DNA from: Pseudomonas gingeri
GTDB lineage: Bacteria > Pseudomonadota > Gammaproteobacteria > Pseudomonadales > Pseudomonadaceae
NCBI RefSeq assembly: GCF_013385425.1
Contig: NZ_JACAQA010000003.1
Location: 248,001-312,000, forward strand
Length of the DNA: 64,000 bases
Reading direction: 5' to 3'
The notes below the pieces were generated by a model. It saw only the letters and a list, made by a program, of their open reading frames with translations. It did no database searches and was not told the DNA's origin. Below, in pieces: positions 16,804-26,288 of this stretch (within the stretch, counting starts at the first letter, position 1; every line of letters starts with the position of its first letter). A program made the translations under genes and the position numbers.

Positions 16804-17460
16804 ATGACTCTTCAAGCAAAACTCGACGCCTTCAAAGCCGACTTCGTCAGCGGAAAACCACCCTACAACGCACCGCCAGCGGTTCACGCGGTGATGAAAC
16901 GCGCCACCGACGAACTGATCGCCAGCGGCCTGGCCGAGCGCGCCCTGAAAGTCGGCGACAAAGCCCCGGCCTTCACCCTCGACGATCCCGACGGCCATCC
17001 GGTTTCCTCCACGGAACTCTTGTCCAAGGGGCCGTTGGTAGTGAGTTTCTATCGTGGCGTGTGGTGCCCTTACTGCAATATGGAGCTGCAGGCCCTTGAG
17101 GAAGCCCTGCCCGCCTACCGCGAACTCGGCGCCAACCTGGTGGCGATCTCGCCACAGATCAAAGCCAACAGCCGCAAATCGGTACGCCAGAACAACCTGA
17201 GCTTTCCGATCCTCAGTGATACCCGCGGTGCGGTCGCCGCGGCCTTCGGCCTGCGCTTCGAGCTGCCGGACTATCTGGTCGAGCTGTACAAAGGCTTCGG
17301 CAACGACCTGCCGACCTTCAACGACGACCCGAGCTGGAGCCTGCCGATGCCGGGGCGTTTCGTGATCAGCCAGGACGGTATCCTGCTCTACGCCGAAGTG
17401 AATCCAGACTACACGCTGCGTCCGGACCCTTCCGAGCTGCTGCCGGCGTTGCGCGGTTAA
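16804..17460 (+). CDS. AhpC/TSA-family peroxiredoxin
   Basis: 218 residues with AGGAA before the ATG. The thioredoxin-fold motif is FYRGVWCPYCNMELQ, with the peroxidatic Cys in WCPYC at about residue 83. A helical N-terminal extension of about 55 residues precedes APAFTLDDPDG. A CxxC peroxiredoxin of this type reduces peroxides with a thioredoxin-like donor. It is a single-gene unit ending in a strong GC hairpin. Confidence 0.92.
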   Translation: MTLQAKLDAFKADFVSGKPPYNAPPAVHAVMKRATDELIASGLAERALKVGDKAPAFTLDDPDGHPVSSTELLSKGPLVVSFYRGVWCPYCNMELQALEEALPAYRELGANLVAISPQIKANSRKSVRQNNLSFPILSDTRGAVAAAFGLRFELPDYLVELYKGFGNDLPTFNDDPSWSLPMPGRFVISQDGILLYAEVNPDYTLRPDPSELLPALRG

Positions 17461-17465
17461 GGCAC

Positions 17466-17487
17466 GGCCGCCACTTCGGTGGCGGCC
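17466..17487. terminator. 9-bp hairpin shared by convergent genes
   Basis: GGCCGCCAC-TTCG-GTGGCGGCC is a perfect stem with a stable UUCG tetraloop between the peroxiredoxin stop (17460) and the gamma-glutamyltransferase stop (17515). Neither side has a T-tract, so it may act as a bidirectional Rho-assisted terminator or an mRNA 3' end stabiliser. Confidence 0.6.
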
Positions 17488-17514
17488 TCAGCTATTTGCC
17501 TGCAACTGCTTGAG

Positions 17515-19125
17515 TTACCACACGGCGATATGGGAATCGGTACGCGGTTCGGTACCGCCGCACAGCACACCACTGAGCGGGTCGCGCAGAATGATCTGGC
17601 CACGTCCATATTCGGTGAGGTCACAGGTGATTTGCACCTGATGGCCGCGCCGCGCCAGCCCCATCGCCAGGTCCCGTGAAGCGCCCTGCTCGATACCCAC
17701 CTTCATCTCCCCCAGCCATTGCCAGCGCGGTGCATCCAGGGCGGCCTGGGGGTTGAGAGCGAAGTCCACCAGGTTCATCACCATCTGCACGTGGCCCTGG
17801 GGCTGCATATAGCCGCCCATCACACCGAACGGCCCGAGGGGTTCGCTGCCCTGGCTGAGAAAGCCGGGGATGATCGTGTGATAGGTCTTCTTGCCGGGCA
17901 CCAGGCAGTTGGCATGGCTCGGGTCGAGGCTGAATTCCTGCCCACGGTTCTGCAAGGCGATGCCGCTGTCGGGCAGCACCACGCCGGAACCGAAGCCGTG
18001 ATAGTTGCTCTGGATAAACGAAACCATATTGCCTTCGGCATCGGCGCTGGCCAGGTACACCGTGCCGCTGGCATGGGGATCGCCAGGCTTGGGCGGCAGC
18101 GCCTGCTCGCCGATCTGCCCGCGGCGGCGGGCGCTGTAGTCGTCGCTGAGCAGGTCCGCCACCGCTACCCGCATATGCAAGGGGTCGGTGATGTAGTGCA
18201 GGCCGTCGCTGTAGGCCAGCTTCATGGCCTCCAGCTGGCGATGCCAGGTCTGCTGGCTGTCGCGATGGTCAAAGCTGAAGCCTTCAAGGATTTTCAACGC
18301 CATCAGCGCCACCAGCCCCTGGCCGCTGGGCGGGATTTCCCAGACGTCATAACCGCGGTAGTTGATATGGATCGGCTCGACCCACTGCGCGCGATAACCC
18401 TGCAGGTCGCTGCCGCGCAGGTAACCGCCGGTGGCACGGGAATGGGCATCCAGGCGCGCGGCCAGTTCACCGCGATACAGGCTTTCGCACGCCGTGGCGG
18501 CCAGTTCTTCAAGGGTCCGGGCCTGGGCCGGATTGCGGAACAGCTCGCCGGCCCGGGGGGCGCGGCCCTCGATCAGGAACGTCTCGAACCAGGGCTCGAG
18601 CACGGCGTCGCGATGGGGGCTGAATTCCACCAATGCCTGCTGCCATTTGTAGGCGATGACCGGCGACACGGGAAAACCCTCCCGGGCCAGGCTGATGGCC
18701 GGCTGCAGCAGCTCGGCAAAGGGCAACTTGCCAAAGCGTTTCGACAATTCGGCCCAGGCCGACGGGCAGCCCGGTACGGTTACCGGGGTCCAACCATACA
18801 GCGGCATTTGTGTATGCCCCGCCGCCTTGACCGCCTCGATGCTCAGGGCCGCCGGGGCCTGGCCGTTGCCGTTGAGGCCGTGCAGTTTGCCCTTGCACCA
18901 GACCAGCGCGAAGGCATCGCCACCGAGGCCGCAGCCGGTGGGCTCGACCACCGTCAGCGCCGCCGCCGTGGCGATGGCAGCGTCAATCGCATTGCCGCCC
19001 TTGCGCATGATCTCGATGCCGGCTTCCGCGGCCAGGGGTTGCGAGGCCGCCACCATGCCACGGCGGGCAAACACGCTCTGGCGTTGCGACGGATAAGGAT
19101 ATTCGTGGACAGAAAATTTCAACAT
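17515..19125 (-). CDS. Gamma-glutamyltransferase family protein
   Basis: 536 residues from the ATG at 19125; the longer reading starts with TTG. It has the Ntn-hydrolase layout: AEAGIEIMRKGGNAIDAAIA and CGLGGDAF in the large half, then the autocatalytic cleavage site HASGTVYL with Thr355 as nucleophile, then the small subunit. No signal peptide is evident, unlike periplasmic GGT, so it may work in the cytoplasm. It is followed upstream by the three genes of a polar amino-acid ABC transporter and a GntR regulator, which suggests uptake and hydrolysis of gamma-glutamyl compounds. Confidence 0.9.
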   Translation of the reverse strand: MLKFSVHEYPYPSQRQSVFARRGMVAASQPLAAEAGIEIMRKGGNAIDAAIATAAALTVVEPTGCGLGGDAFALVWCKGKLHGLNGNGQAPAALSIEAVKAAGHTQMPLYGWTPVTVPGCPSAWAELSKRFGKLPFAELLQPAISLAREGFPVSPVIAYKWQQALVEFSPHRDAVLEPWFETFLIEGRAPRAGELFRNPAQARTLEELAATACESLYRGELAARLDAHSRATGGYLRGSDLQGYRAQWVEPIHINYRGYDVWEIPPSGQGLVALMALKILEGFSFDHRDSQQTWHRQLEAMKLAYSDGLHYITDPLHMRVAVADLLSDDYSARRRGQIGEQALPPKPGDPHASGTVYLASADAEGNMVSFIQSNYHGFGSGVVLPDSGIALQNRGQEFSLDPSHANCLVPGKKTYHTIIPGFLSQGSEPLGPFGVMGGYMQPQGHVQMVMNLVDFALNPQAALDAPRWQWLGEMKVGIEQGASRDLAMGLARRGHQVQITCDLTEYGRGQIILRDPLSGVLCGGTEPRTDSHIAVW

Positions 19126-19155
19126 GGCAAAAGTTCTTCCAAACAAGGGTTGATT

Positions 19156-19935
19156 TCACAACACACGGCTGAGAAAAGCTTGGGTACGCGGATGCGCGGG
19201 CCGACTGAAAATCTGCTCCGGTGGCCCCTGCTCGATCAGTTCCCCCTGGTCGAGGACCACCACGCGGTCGGCGACTTCCCGGGCAAAGCCCATTTCGTGG
19301 GTCACCACCACCATGGTCATGCCCTCCTCGGCCAACTGCTTCATCACCTGCAACACCTCGCCGACGGTTTCCGGGTCGAGGGCGCTGGTGGGCTCGTCGA
19401 ACAGCATGGCCTGGGGCTTCATCGCCAGGGCCCGGGCGATCGCCACCCGCTGCTGCTGACCGCCGGAAAGCATCGAGGGGTAATGCCCCGCCTTGTCCGC
19501 CAGGCCGACCCGGGCGAGCAAGGCCCGCGCCTGCTCCAGCGCCTCGGCCCGCGACATGCCGAGCACCTGGATCGGTGCCTCGATGATATTTTCCAGGGCG
19601 GTCATATGGGGGAACAGGTTGAAACGCTGGAAGACCATGCCGATATCCCGGCGCTGACGGGCGATATTGCGTTCGGAGTCACGCACCAGGCTGCCGTCGG
19701 CACGCTCGCGGTAACCCATGGCCCGGCCGTTGACGCGAATACGCCCACCCTGGATATCTTCCAGCAGGTTGATGCAGCGGATGAAGGTGGTCTTGCCCGA
19801 GCCCGAGGCGCCGATCAGCACCACTACTTCACCGCGGCGTACCTGCAGGGAAATGCCCTTGAGGATCTGCAAGTCGCCAAAGGACTTTTGAATGTCCAGC
19901 GCTTCGATGATCAGTTCTTCGCTCTTGTGCGCCAT
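19156..19935 (-). CDS. Polar amino-acid ABC transporter, ATPase
   Basis: 259 residues from the ATG at 19935; the upstream alternative is TTG. Walker A is GASGSGKTT, the signature LSGGQQQR, Walker [15 protein letters not shown], and the H-loop [10 protein letters not shown]. This is the GlnQ/HisP type. It starts 3 nt after the permease stop. It powers uptake through the adjacent permease. Confidence 0.94.
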   Translation of the reverse strand: MAHKSEELIIEALDIQKSFGDLQILKGISLQVRRGEVVVLIGASGSGKTTFIRCINLLEDIQGGRIRVNGRAMGYRERADGSLVRDSERNIARQRRDIGMVFQRFNLFPHMTALENIIEAPIQVLGMSRAEALEQARALLARVGLADKAGHYPSMLSGGQQQRVAIARALAMKPQAMLFDEPTSALDPETVGEVLQVMKQLAEEGMTMVVVTHEMGFAREVADRVVVLDQGELIEQGPPEQIFSRPAHPRTQAFLSRVL

Positions 19936-19937
19936 GT

Positions 19938-20714
19938 TCAACGCCCCCTCAGCAGTTTAAAGGCACTGCGACCAAACATTCGGCTGGAGGCCGGCGGCGG
20001 TGACGACGGCCGGTCCGACTGACCGAAGCGTGCTTCGAGCCAGCGCTGGAAGAAGCCCCACAGTGTAGTGAGCAACAGGAAATAGATCGCCACCACCAGG
20101 TACAGTTCGAACACCCGGAAGGTCGCCGAGGTCACCATCTGTGTACTCAGCAACAACTCCTGCACCCCGATCACACTGACCAGCGTGGTGTTCTTGAGCA
20201 TCACGTTGAACTCGTTGCCCAGCGCCGGCACGATCACCCGGAAGGCCTGGGGCAGGACGATACGCCGCATCAGTTTGCCGAAGGTCATGCCCAGCGAACG
20301 TCCGGCCTCGTACTGGCCCTTGTCCACCGCACCGATCCCGGCGCGGATGATCTCAGCCATATAGGCGCCTTCGTTCAGGCCCAGGGCGATGATCGCCGCC
20401 TGGATATTGCCCGGTATCACCAGGCCGAACAGTTCCAGGTCCTCGAAACGAAAGATCCCGCCGGCCGCCAGCGCGGTGTAGAGAAAGACGATCTGCACCA
20501 GCAACGGCGTGCCGCGCATCAGCCACACGTAGAAACGTACCGGCAGGTGCAGCAAGGGATTGCGTGACAGCCGCAGCAACGCCGCGGCCAGCCCGAGTAC
20601 ACAGCCCAGCGACATCGCCAGCACGCTGATCAGGCAGGTCAGCCAGAGCCCGGTGAGGTAGACCCCGCTGGGCTGCAACAGGTACTGCCAGAACACTTGC
20701 CAATTGAAGTTCAT
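19938..20714 (-). CDS. Polar amino-acid ABC transporter, permease
   Basis: 258 residues with about five transmembrane helices and the HisM/GlnP-type coupling loop [20 protein letters not shown]. Only one permease gene is present, so it probably works as a homodimer. It lies between the binding-protein and ATPase genes with almost no gaps. Confidence 0.93.
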   Translation of the reverse strand: MNFNWQVFWQYLLQPSGVYLTGLWLTCLISVLAMSLGCVLGLAAALLRLSRNPLLHLPVRFYVWLMRGTPLLVQIVFLYTALAAGGIFRFEDLELFGLVIPGNIQAAIIALGLNEGAYMAEIIRAGIGAVDKGQYEAGRSLGMTFGKLMRRIVLPQAFRVIVPALGNEFNVMLKNTTLVSVIGVQELLLSTQMVTSATFRVFELYLVVAIYFLLLTTLWGFFQRWLEARFGQSDRPSSPPPASSRMFGRSAFKLLRGR

Positions 20715-20726
20715 CGGGCGCCCGCC

Positions 20727-21533
20727 TCAGTCGAGTGTGTCGCTGGCGACATGCCATTTGCCCAGCAGTTGGGCGTAGCTGCCGTCGCTGCGCATATCAG
20801 TGACGATCTGCTGCACGGCCTTGCCCAGTTGCGGATCGTCCTTGCGAATCCCCAGGCCAGTGAGAATCCGGCTGAAGGCCGGCACGCCCTCTTCGAACAG
20901 ATCGGGGGCCATGGCGGCGTAGTAACCGGCGGTTTCCACGGTGGTGCCGTAGGCGTCGACCTGGCTGATACGCAGGGCCTGGAAGGCATCGGTGTCGGTG
21001 TTGTAGACCACCAGCTTCATCGGCGTCTTGCCGGCCTTGGCCAGGGTGTCGTTTTCGGCGTCAAGCAGGGTCTTGATGGTCGAGCCGTTGAGCACCGCCA
21101 CCTTGTGCCCGGAGAGATCGTCCAGGGCCTTGATGTGCTTGGGATTGCCCTTGGGCACCACCACCGACTGGCTGGAATACATGTAGTTGACGATGTCGAT
21201 CACTTCCCGCCGTTCGGGCTTGTCGAACAGTTGGTCGACGATCATGTCGCATTGTTGCGCCAGCAGCGCCGGCAGCAGCCCGGAGAAGGGAATGACCCGC
21301 CATTGCACCGTCTTGTTATCCAGCCGTTTGGCAATTTCCAGACCCAGGTCGACGGTCAGGCCCCTGGGCTTCTGGGCCTCGTCGAACGACACCAGCGGGG
21401 GTGAATCCATGCCCGAGCAATAGGTCAGTTTTGCGACCTTCTGCAAACGCTCCGGCACCTGGGGCGCGGCGACCGCCCCCTGCACCAGCAGCACCAGGGA
21501 TACAGCGGCAAACAACACGCGAGGTTTATGCAT
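20727..21533 (-). CDS. Polar amino-acid ABC transporter, periplasmic binding protein
   Basis: 268 residues. A signal peptide (MHKPRVLFAAVSLVLLVQGA) is followed by a family-3 solute-binding fold: YCSGMDSPPLVSFDE, RGLTVDLGLEIAKRL, DKPERREVIDIVNYM, GHKVAVLNGST. The ligand is unknown. The GGT downstream in the operon suggests a gamma-glutamyl or amide-bearing amino acid. It is the first gene of the transport operon. Confidence 0.92.
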   Translation of the reverse strand: MHKPRVLFAAVSLVLLVQGAVAAPQVPERLQKVAKLTYCSGMDSPPLVSFDEAQKPRGLTVDLGLEIAKRLDNKTVQWRVIPFSGLLPALLAQQCDMIVDQLFDKPERREVIDIVNYMYSSQSVVVPKGNPKHIKALDDLSGHKVAVLNGSTIKTLLDAENDTLAKAGKTPMKLVVYNTDTDAFQALRISQVDAYGTTVETAGYYAAMAPDLFEEGVPAFSRILTGLGIRKDDPQLGKAVQQIVTDMRSDGSYAQLLGKWHVASDTLD

Positions 21534-21587
21534 GACCAGACACTCCTGTTCGTTGATAACGGGGCAGTTCTCAAAGTCAAGACACGG

Positions 21588-21603
21588 CCGGGCTTGAGCC
21601 CGG
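21588..21603. terminator. Short hairpin between the regulator and binding-protein genes
   Basis: CCGGGC-TTGA-GCCCGG lies 3 bp past the GntR gene stop on the minus strand. No T-tract follows. It could attenuate read-through from the regulator into the transport genes. Confidence 0.4.
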
Positions 21604-21605
21604 TT

Positions 21606-22274
21606 CTATTTTTTCGTTTGCAGAAAATCGATCAGCGCCGGCACCGTGCCCTCGATGTGCTGGCGCACCACGGCCTCGGCGTGCGCGGCATTGCCCGCGC
21701 GAATCGCGTCGAGGATCACCGCGTGTTCCTGGCGTGCGCTCAAGGGCTTTTCGCTGTGTTGCAACCACAGGCGCATCGGCGCCTCGATCAGTGAATAGAG
21801 GGCCGATATCTGCTTCATCAGCCGTGGCCGGCCGCTGAGGCTGCACAGGTATTCATGGAAGGCCCGATGTCGGCTGACCCACTCGGCGCTTTCGTCGCGG
21901 TAGTCGTCCATCTCGTCGAGCATCCGTTCCAGGGCCGCCAACTGGCGTTCGCCGATCTTCGGCACGGCCACGCGGATCGCCAGGCCTTCGAGGGCACTGC
22001 GCATATCGAAGACTTCCTGCAGCTCGTCGAACTCCAGGCCGCTGACAATCGCCCCGCGATTGGGCCGCAGGGTCACCAGGCCCTGGGCGTCCAGGCGACG
22101 AAAGGCCTCGCGCACCGGCATGCGGCTCATGCCGATCTCGCCGGCGATGTCCTCGGCGATCAGCCGGTCGCCTTTGCGGTAACGACCGCCACAGATCGCC
22201 TCCAGCAGAAAGGTGTAGGCCTCCTCCTCGGCGGTCCGGGGCTGACGGTCAACGTAAGCGGGAGCGAATTGCAT
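21606..22274 (-). CDS. GntR/FadR-family (FCD) transcriptional regulator
   Basis: 222 residues from the ATG at 22274 (AAAGG upstream). The N-terminal winged helix is LIAEDIAGEIGMSRMPVREAFRRL, followed by the helical FCD ligand domain (FDMRSALEGLAIRVAV, HRAFHEYLCSLSGRPRL). FCD regulators usually repress adjacent uptake or catabolic operons and release DNA on binding a small acid. It immediately precedes the amino-acid ABC and GGT operon on the same strand. A long inverted repeat just upstream is a candidate self-operator. Confidence 0.9.
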   Translation of the reverse strand: MQFAPAYVDRQPRTAEEEAYTFLLEAICGGRYRKGDRLIAEDIAGEIGMSRMPVREAFRRLDAQGLVTLRPNRGAIVSGLEFDELQEVFDMRSALEGLAIRVAVPKIGERQLAALERMLDEMDDYRDESAEWVSRHRAFHEYLCSLSGRPRLMKQISALYSLIEAPMRLWLQHSEKPLSARQEHAVILDAIRAGNAAHAEAVVRQHIEGTVPALIDFLQTKK

Positions 22275-22290
22275 GGGAAGCACCTTTGTC

Positions 22291-22322
22291 TTTTTGTATC
22301 CAATTATCCATGAATACAAAAA
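22291..22322 (-). promoter_or_regulatory. Inverted repeat upstream of the GntR gene
   Basis: TTTTTGTAT and ATACAAAAA form perfect 9-bp arms separated by 14 bp, 17-48 bp upstream of the regulator start. AT-rich TTGTAT half-sites suit FCD GntR proteins. Autoregulation is inferred. Confidence 0.5.
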
Positions 22323-22488
22323 AGCATAACGCGTGCCAGCTTCCTGAAAATGCATTCAAGGGTTTGATAGGAATAGGCTTTTGTCAGAAACAGGGCCATT
22401 CAGGAGGGAGTGGCGTAACGGCTGACTGCTACAAAAGCGCGCAGGGACGCGCCAAAGAGGTGAAGCAAAGTATCCGGTAACACCTCGG

Positions 22489-22743
22489 CTAACGGGCGCC
22501 GGAAGCGCGCTCGACCTTGAGCGTATTGGACTCAAGTTCCTCGCGCAGTTCCTCAAGTAGCCGCAGTGCCCCTTCGCGCCGGTGCAACAGGTTCAGGGCT
22601 ATGCCCGTGACCATCAGGTCGACCCGCCCGCTCTCGGGGTCATAGACCCTGACACTCAGCGACGCTTCGCCCAGCAGGCATTCACAGGCAAGGGGCGCAA
22701 AGCCGCTTTCGAGCAAGCTGCGTAATTCCATTAGAGAGAGCAC
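22489..22743 (-). CDS. DUF1652 family protein
   Basis: 84 residues from a GTG at 22743. MLSLMELRSLLESGFAPLAC, VYDPESGRVDLMVTGI and a C-terminal helix rich in Leu/Glu (LLEELREELE) match the small DUF1652 family common in Pseudomonas. Its function is unknown. It is a single gene between two regulators with no strong ribosome site, so the start could instead be the ATG four codons in. Confidence 0.8.
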   Translation of the reverse strand: MLSLMELRSLLESGFAPLACECLLGEASLSVRVYDPESGRVDLMVTGIALNLLHRREGALRLLEELREELESNTLKVERASGAR

Positions 22744-22872
22744 ACCGGTGAGTCCCGTACCTGGTTATTCGTCACGCGGGCGACCCGCCCGCGCGTCAGG
22801 CAATCATGCTAAGAAAAATCGTGGAAGCTCTACACCCGTATATGCACTGGTGGCACTGGTGCATTTGCACCC

Positions 22873-24354
22873 TCAACGCCTGGTGACAAACAAGCCACGT
22901 TCGCGCGCCCAGACAATCGCCTCGCTGCGGCTGTGCACGTCGAGCTTGGAGTACACCGTGGCTACATGATTGCGTACGGTATTGAGGGCCAGTTCGAGCC
23001 GTGCGGCGATTTCCTTGTCCGCCAGGCCCTCGCAGATCAGGCCCAGCACATCGCGTTCGCGCGGCGTCAGGTCGGCGAGGGAAAAGCCTGGCAGGTTGGG
23101 CGCACTGACACTTTTCACCGTGGCGAGCTTTTCGATCAGCTTCTGGCTGAACCAGGACGCGTCCTGCATCACCGCTTCGATGGCCGTCACCAGCTCCAGC
23201 TCCGAACGTTTGCGTTCGGTGATATTGGTCAGCACCAGCAGGTAACAGGGCGCATCCTGGATCAGCACGGTGTCGGCCGACAGCACGCAATCGATGGGCT
23301 CACCGTTTTTCTGGCGGATCCGGAGGTCCAGGCCCTCCAGGCGGCCGGTTTTTTCCAGGGCCACGAACAGTCGTTCGCACAACACCCCATCCTCGATAAA
23401 CCCCACGGCCTGGACACTGTGCCCAAGCAATTCTTCGGCGGCATAACCGGTGATGTTCAGGAAGGCTTCATTGGCGTCCATCAGTTGCTGGTTGTCCGCA
23501 CTGCAGAGCAGGGTCGGTACCGGTGTCAGGCGAAAGGCCTTGGCAAAACGCTCCTCGCTCTGGCGCAAGGCGATTTCGATCTTGCGTCGCGGCTCCAGGT
23601 CCATAAAGGAAAACAGCATGCAGTTGTCCTCGTGGATATCCAGGGGCTGGCCGGCGACGATCACCAGTTTGCTGCCACCGTCCGCCAGCCTGATCTCCGC
23701 CTGCATCTGCGCAATGGTGGCGCCCTCCCCCAGGCGCTGGATGGCCAGGTCCCGGCGCTCGGCGTTTTCGAGCACATCCAGTTCGTAGACCGAGCGACCG
23801 ATGACCTGTTCGCGGCTGTAGCCGGTCATCTCCAGGAAGCCCTGGTTGACCTTGACGTAGCGCAGGTCGCTGAGCCGACAGATCACCGCCGGTGCCGGGT
23901 TGGCACTGAAGGCTTTCTCGAAGCGCTGTTCGGCACTGGCCCAGTCGGTGGCGTTGCTGATGATCAGCACCAGGGACTCGGGGTCGCCGGCGCGATTGGT
24001 CAGGATCATGCTGCTGATACGCAGCACGCACAGGGGCGTCTGCTCATCGGCCTGGACGCTCATCTCGACCACCACATCGTCAAAGGTCTCGCCATTGGCG
24101 ACCCGGACGATGGGGTATTGGTCGGCGCTCAGGGGATGATTGTTGCGATAACGCAGGTTGAAGCGTTCCTGATACTGCTCGGCATTGGCGCCCAGTTCGC
24201 TGAGCTGGCTGACGCCATGCATGGCCAGTGCGGCATCGTTGGCCCAGAGAATGCTCTGGTCGACCTCGATCAGGATCACGCCTTCGGACAGGCCGGCGAT
24301 GATCTGCTGCAACTGGCGGCGGTTGGTTTCGGTCGCGAGGACATCCTGGCTCAT
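22873..24354 (-). CDS. Multi-PAS sensor-regulator with LuxR-type DNA-binding domain
   Basis: 493 residues from the ATG at 24354, with GGGAG upstream. Three PAS-like domains lie in tandem: about 15-140 (GVILIEVDQSILWANDAALA), 140-265 (FEKAFSANPAPAVICRLSDL) and 265-390 (FAKAFRLTPVPTLLCSADNQ). A C-terminal LuxR/GerE helix-turn-helix follows, LTPRERDVLGLICEGLADKE near 430-490. It has no phosphoacceptor or kinase domain and no membrane segment, so it is a one-component cytoplasmic regulator that may sense a ligand or redox state. No obvious target is adjacent. Confidence 0.9.
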   Translation of the reverse strand: MSQDVLATETNRRQLQQIIAGLSEGVILIEVDQSILWANDAALAMHGVSQLSELGANAEQYQERFNLRYRNNHPLSADQYPIVRVANGETFDDVVVEMSVQADEQTPLCVLRISSMILTNRAGDPESLVLIISNATDWASAEQRFEKAFSANPAPAVICRLSDLRYVKVNQGFLEMTGYSREQVIGRSVYELDVLENAERRDLAIQRLGEGATIAQMQAEIRLADGGSKLVIVAGQPLDIHEDNCMLFSFMDLEPRRKIEIALRQSEERFAKAFRLTPVPTLLCSADNQQLMDANEAFLNITGYAAEELLGHSVQAVGFIEDGVLCERLFVALEKTGRLEGLDLRIRQKNGEPIDCVLSADTVLIQDAPCYLLVLTNITERKRSELELVTAIEAVMQDASWFSQKLIEKLATVKSVSAPNLPGFSLADLTPRERDVLGLICEGLADKEIAARLELALNTVRNHVATVYSKLDVHSRSEAIVWARERGLFVTRR

Positions 24355-24436
24355 CGTTTCTCCCAAGTGGCCCGGTTAGGTCGAACATCTGACCCCCGTG
24401 CAACGCGCAAGTGCAATTGGAAAAACGTCGGGCCGG

Positions 24437-25159
24437 TCAGTGTTGCAACGAAGCACTGATCCAGTTTTTCAGATCCTCGACTTCCGTGGCGCTGATGGTG
24501 TGGCCGACGCCGGGATAGGAGTGAAACTGCGGCTCGATGGACAGGCCCTTCAGCACGCCCAGGGCCTCGGTCGCCCCGGCATAAGGCACCTGCGGATCGG
24601 CGGTGCCGTGACCGATAAAGACCTTCAACCCAGAGTACTTCGCCCCGCCCTTGAGTTCCGAACGCAACGCCGGCAACACCCGGCCGCTGAGGGAGGCGAT
24701 ACCGCGCAGGACCTCGGGATGCCGCAGCGCGACCTCATAGGTCATCATCGCGCCCTGACTGAACCCCACCAGGAACACCTTGTCGGGCTGGGTGTGGTAT
24801 TTCTCCGTGACCCGGGTGACAAAGTCGGTGATGGCCGCGGCGCTCTGCAACAGGTCGCCGCTGTCGCCGTCGTACTGGGCCTCCCCGACCTTCTTGTGGA
24901 ACCACTGGTAGGCGCCCAGGTCCAGTTCCAGGCGGCCGCGCACCGAAAGCACGGTGTAGTTGGCCGGCAGGTCGTCCTTGATGCCGAACAGATCGTCTTC
25001 GTTGCTGCCGTAACCATGCAGGAAAATCACCAACGGCTGGTCGTGGGTATCGGCATTGGCCTGGGCCTGGTAGGTCAACGGCATATCGGCGAGCAGTTCG
25101 GCCTGTGCCGCCGACGCGGTGCAGGCCAGCAACAAGGCCAGGGCCAGGGGTTTGAGCAT
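24437..25159 (-). CDS. Exported phospholipase/carboxylesterase-type alpha/beta hydrolase
   Basis: 240 residues from the ATG at 25159. The signal peptide is MLKPLALALLLACTASAAQA. The catalytic Ser lies in GFSQG; an Asp (GTADPQVPY) and the final His (PGVGHTIS) complete the triad, and LHGYGSNEDDL provides the oxyanion region. The size and pattern match the EstB/YpfH carboxylesterase group, which takes short acyl esters; here it is exported. It lies alone before a nucleoside permease gene. Confidence 0.9.
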   Translation of the reverse strand: MLKPLALALLLACTASAAQAELLADMPLTYQAQANADTHDQPLVIFLHGYGSNEDDLFGIKDDLPANYTVLSVRGRLELDLGAYQWFHKKVGEAQYDGDSGDLLQSAAAITDFVTRVTEKYHTQPDKVFLVGFSQGAMMTYEVALRHPEVLRGIASLSGRVLPALRSELKGGAKYSGLKVFIGHGTADPQVPYAGATEALGVLKGLSIEPQFHSYPGVGHTISATEVEDLKNWISASLQH

Positions 25160-25227
25160 GGTCGGGGTTCTCCGGGCGTTCGGTGGGGCGCCCAGCTTAG
25201 CACTGGCGGCGCGCCCCACCGAATCAC

Positions 25228-26265
25228 TCAGCTCTCGGGAACGCCCTGCTCCCAGGCTTTCCAGTTGCCGAGGATCGCCTGCACCAACGGGTTACCCGCG
25301 CGGTACAGGTTTTCCAGGGCCGGGACAAAACCGCCCTGGTCGGCATACTTGAGCAGGTTGTCGACTTCGCTGTAGCCCGGATACGGCCGGTCGAAATCCG
25401 AACCGGCACGGACCACGGCCAGGCGATTGATATCCACCCGCCCGGCCTTGCTCGCGCGGAGCAAGGCTTCGTAGGTGGAGTTATCTTCCTGCTGGGTGGT
25501 GCAGTAGACGCCCTTGTTGTCCGTCAGCAAGCGGGTCCAGACCTCGGCCCGTTCACTCAGGCGTGTCCCGGAGAACCAGGTATTGCCCGCCAGGGTGTCG
25601 CAGCGGCTCACGACCGGCGGCTGGTTGGCTGGCGCATAAGGGTATTTGACCCGCCAGGCCGCGGATTCCTTGCTCTCGCTCAAGCTCACCTGATGCGACA
25701 GGGCAAACGCCTTGGCCTGCAGCTTGGGGTTGAGTTCGAAGACTTCGGTCTTGTAGTCCAGCGGCGGCTTCTCGTTCGGCCCGCGGGTGTTGATGCCAAT
25801 GTAGCCGGTGGGCCAGTCTTTCGGCGCATCCCGCGCGTCCAGTTCCCACTGGGTGCCGAACTCCACCAGGTAGTGGGCCCAGGCCGCGGTGCCGATGGTG
25901 CCTTGATGGGGGTTGATCCCGGCAATGCCGGCAATCAGGAAGTACGACTGGCGCAGGTCGAACTGCGGCGACAACGCCAGGGCCAGGGTCGAGGCGGCGG
26001 CGTTGGCCTGGCCCATGCCGGTCACCAGCAGGCAGGTGTCCTGGTCATTGCAGCGAATGTTCGGGTACTCGGCGCTGAGGCCCGGTACCGGGATTTCATG
26101 CTTGAGGGCCAGGCGATCGATCCAGGTCTGCGCTTCCGGCGCGAACATGGTGATCAACATGACCTTGGGCTTGATCGGTGCCGTCGGTGCGGCCCAGGCC
26201 AGCTGTCCGGCCAGGCTGCCGAGCAGCAGGCCAGCGATAAGGGTGTGACGAGTCACAGTACGCAT
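25228..26265 (-). CDS. Purine nucleoside permease (NUP family)
   Basis: 345 residues from the ATG at 26265. The much longer frame that extends upstream crosses the Tsx gene and is not used. It has an N-terminal signal peptide (LLGSLAGQLAWA). The core (ITMFAPEAQTWIDRLAL, LVTGMGQANAAAS, IAGIAGINPHQGT, CTTQQEDNSTYEALLRA) matches the NUP family, related in fold to nucleoside phosphorylases. Despite its name it may act on nucleosides in the periplasm. It directly follows a Tsx-like outer-membrane channel, a coherent nucleoside-uptake pair. Confidence 0.88.
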   Translation of the reverse strand: MRTVTRHTLIAGLLLGSLAGQLAWAAPTAPIKPKVMLITMFAPEAQTWIDRLALKHEIPVPGLSAEYPNIRCNDQDTCLLVTGMGQANAAASTLALALSPQFDLRQSYFLIAGIAGINPHQGTIGTAAWAHYLVEFGTQWELDARDAPKDWPTGYIGINTRGPNEKPPLDYKTEVFELNPKLQAKAFALSHQVSLSESKESAAWRVKYPYAPANQPPVVSRCDTLAGNTWFSGTRLSERAEVWTRLLTDNKGVYCTTQQEDNSTYEALLRASKAGRVDINRLAVVRAGSDFDRPYPGYSEVDNLLKYADQGGFVPALENLYRAGNPLVQAILGNWKAWEQGVPES

Positions 26266-26288
26266 GAACGCTCCTATTAACGAGGGTT

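Noticed and set aside
17719..20022. Very long plus-strand reading (767 codons) opposite the GGT and ABC genes
   Set aside because: It is antisense to well-supported genes. Such open frames are common in GC-rich DNA, and the composition is rich in His/Gln/Arg with no domain.
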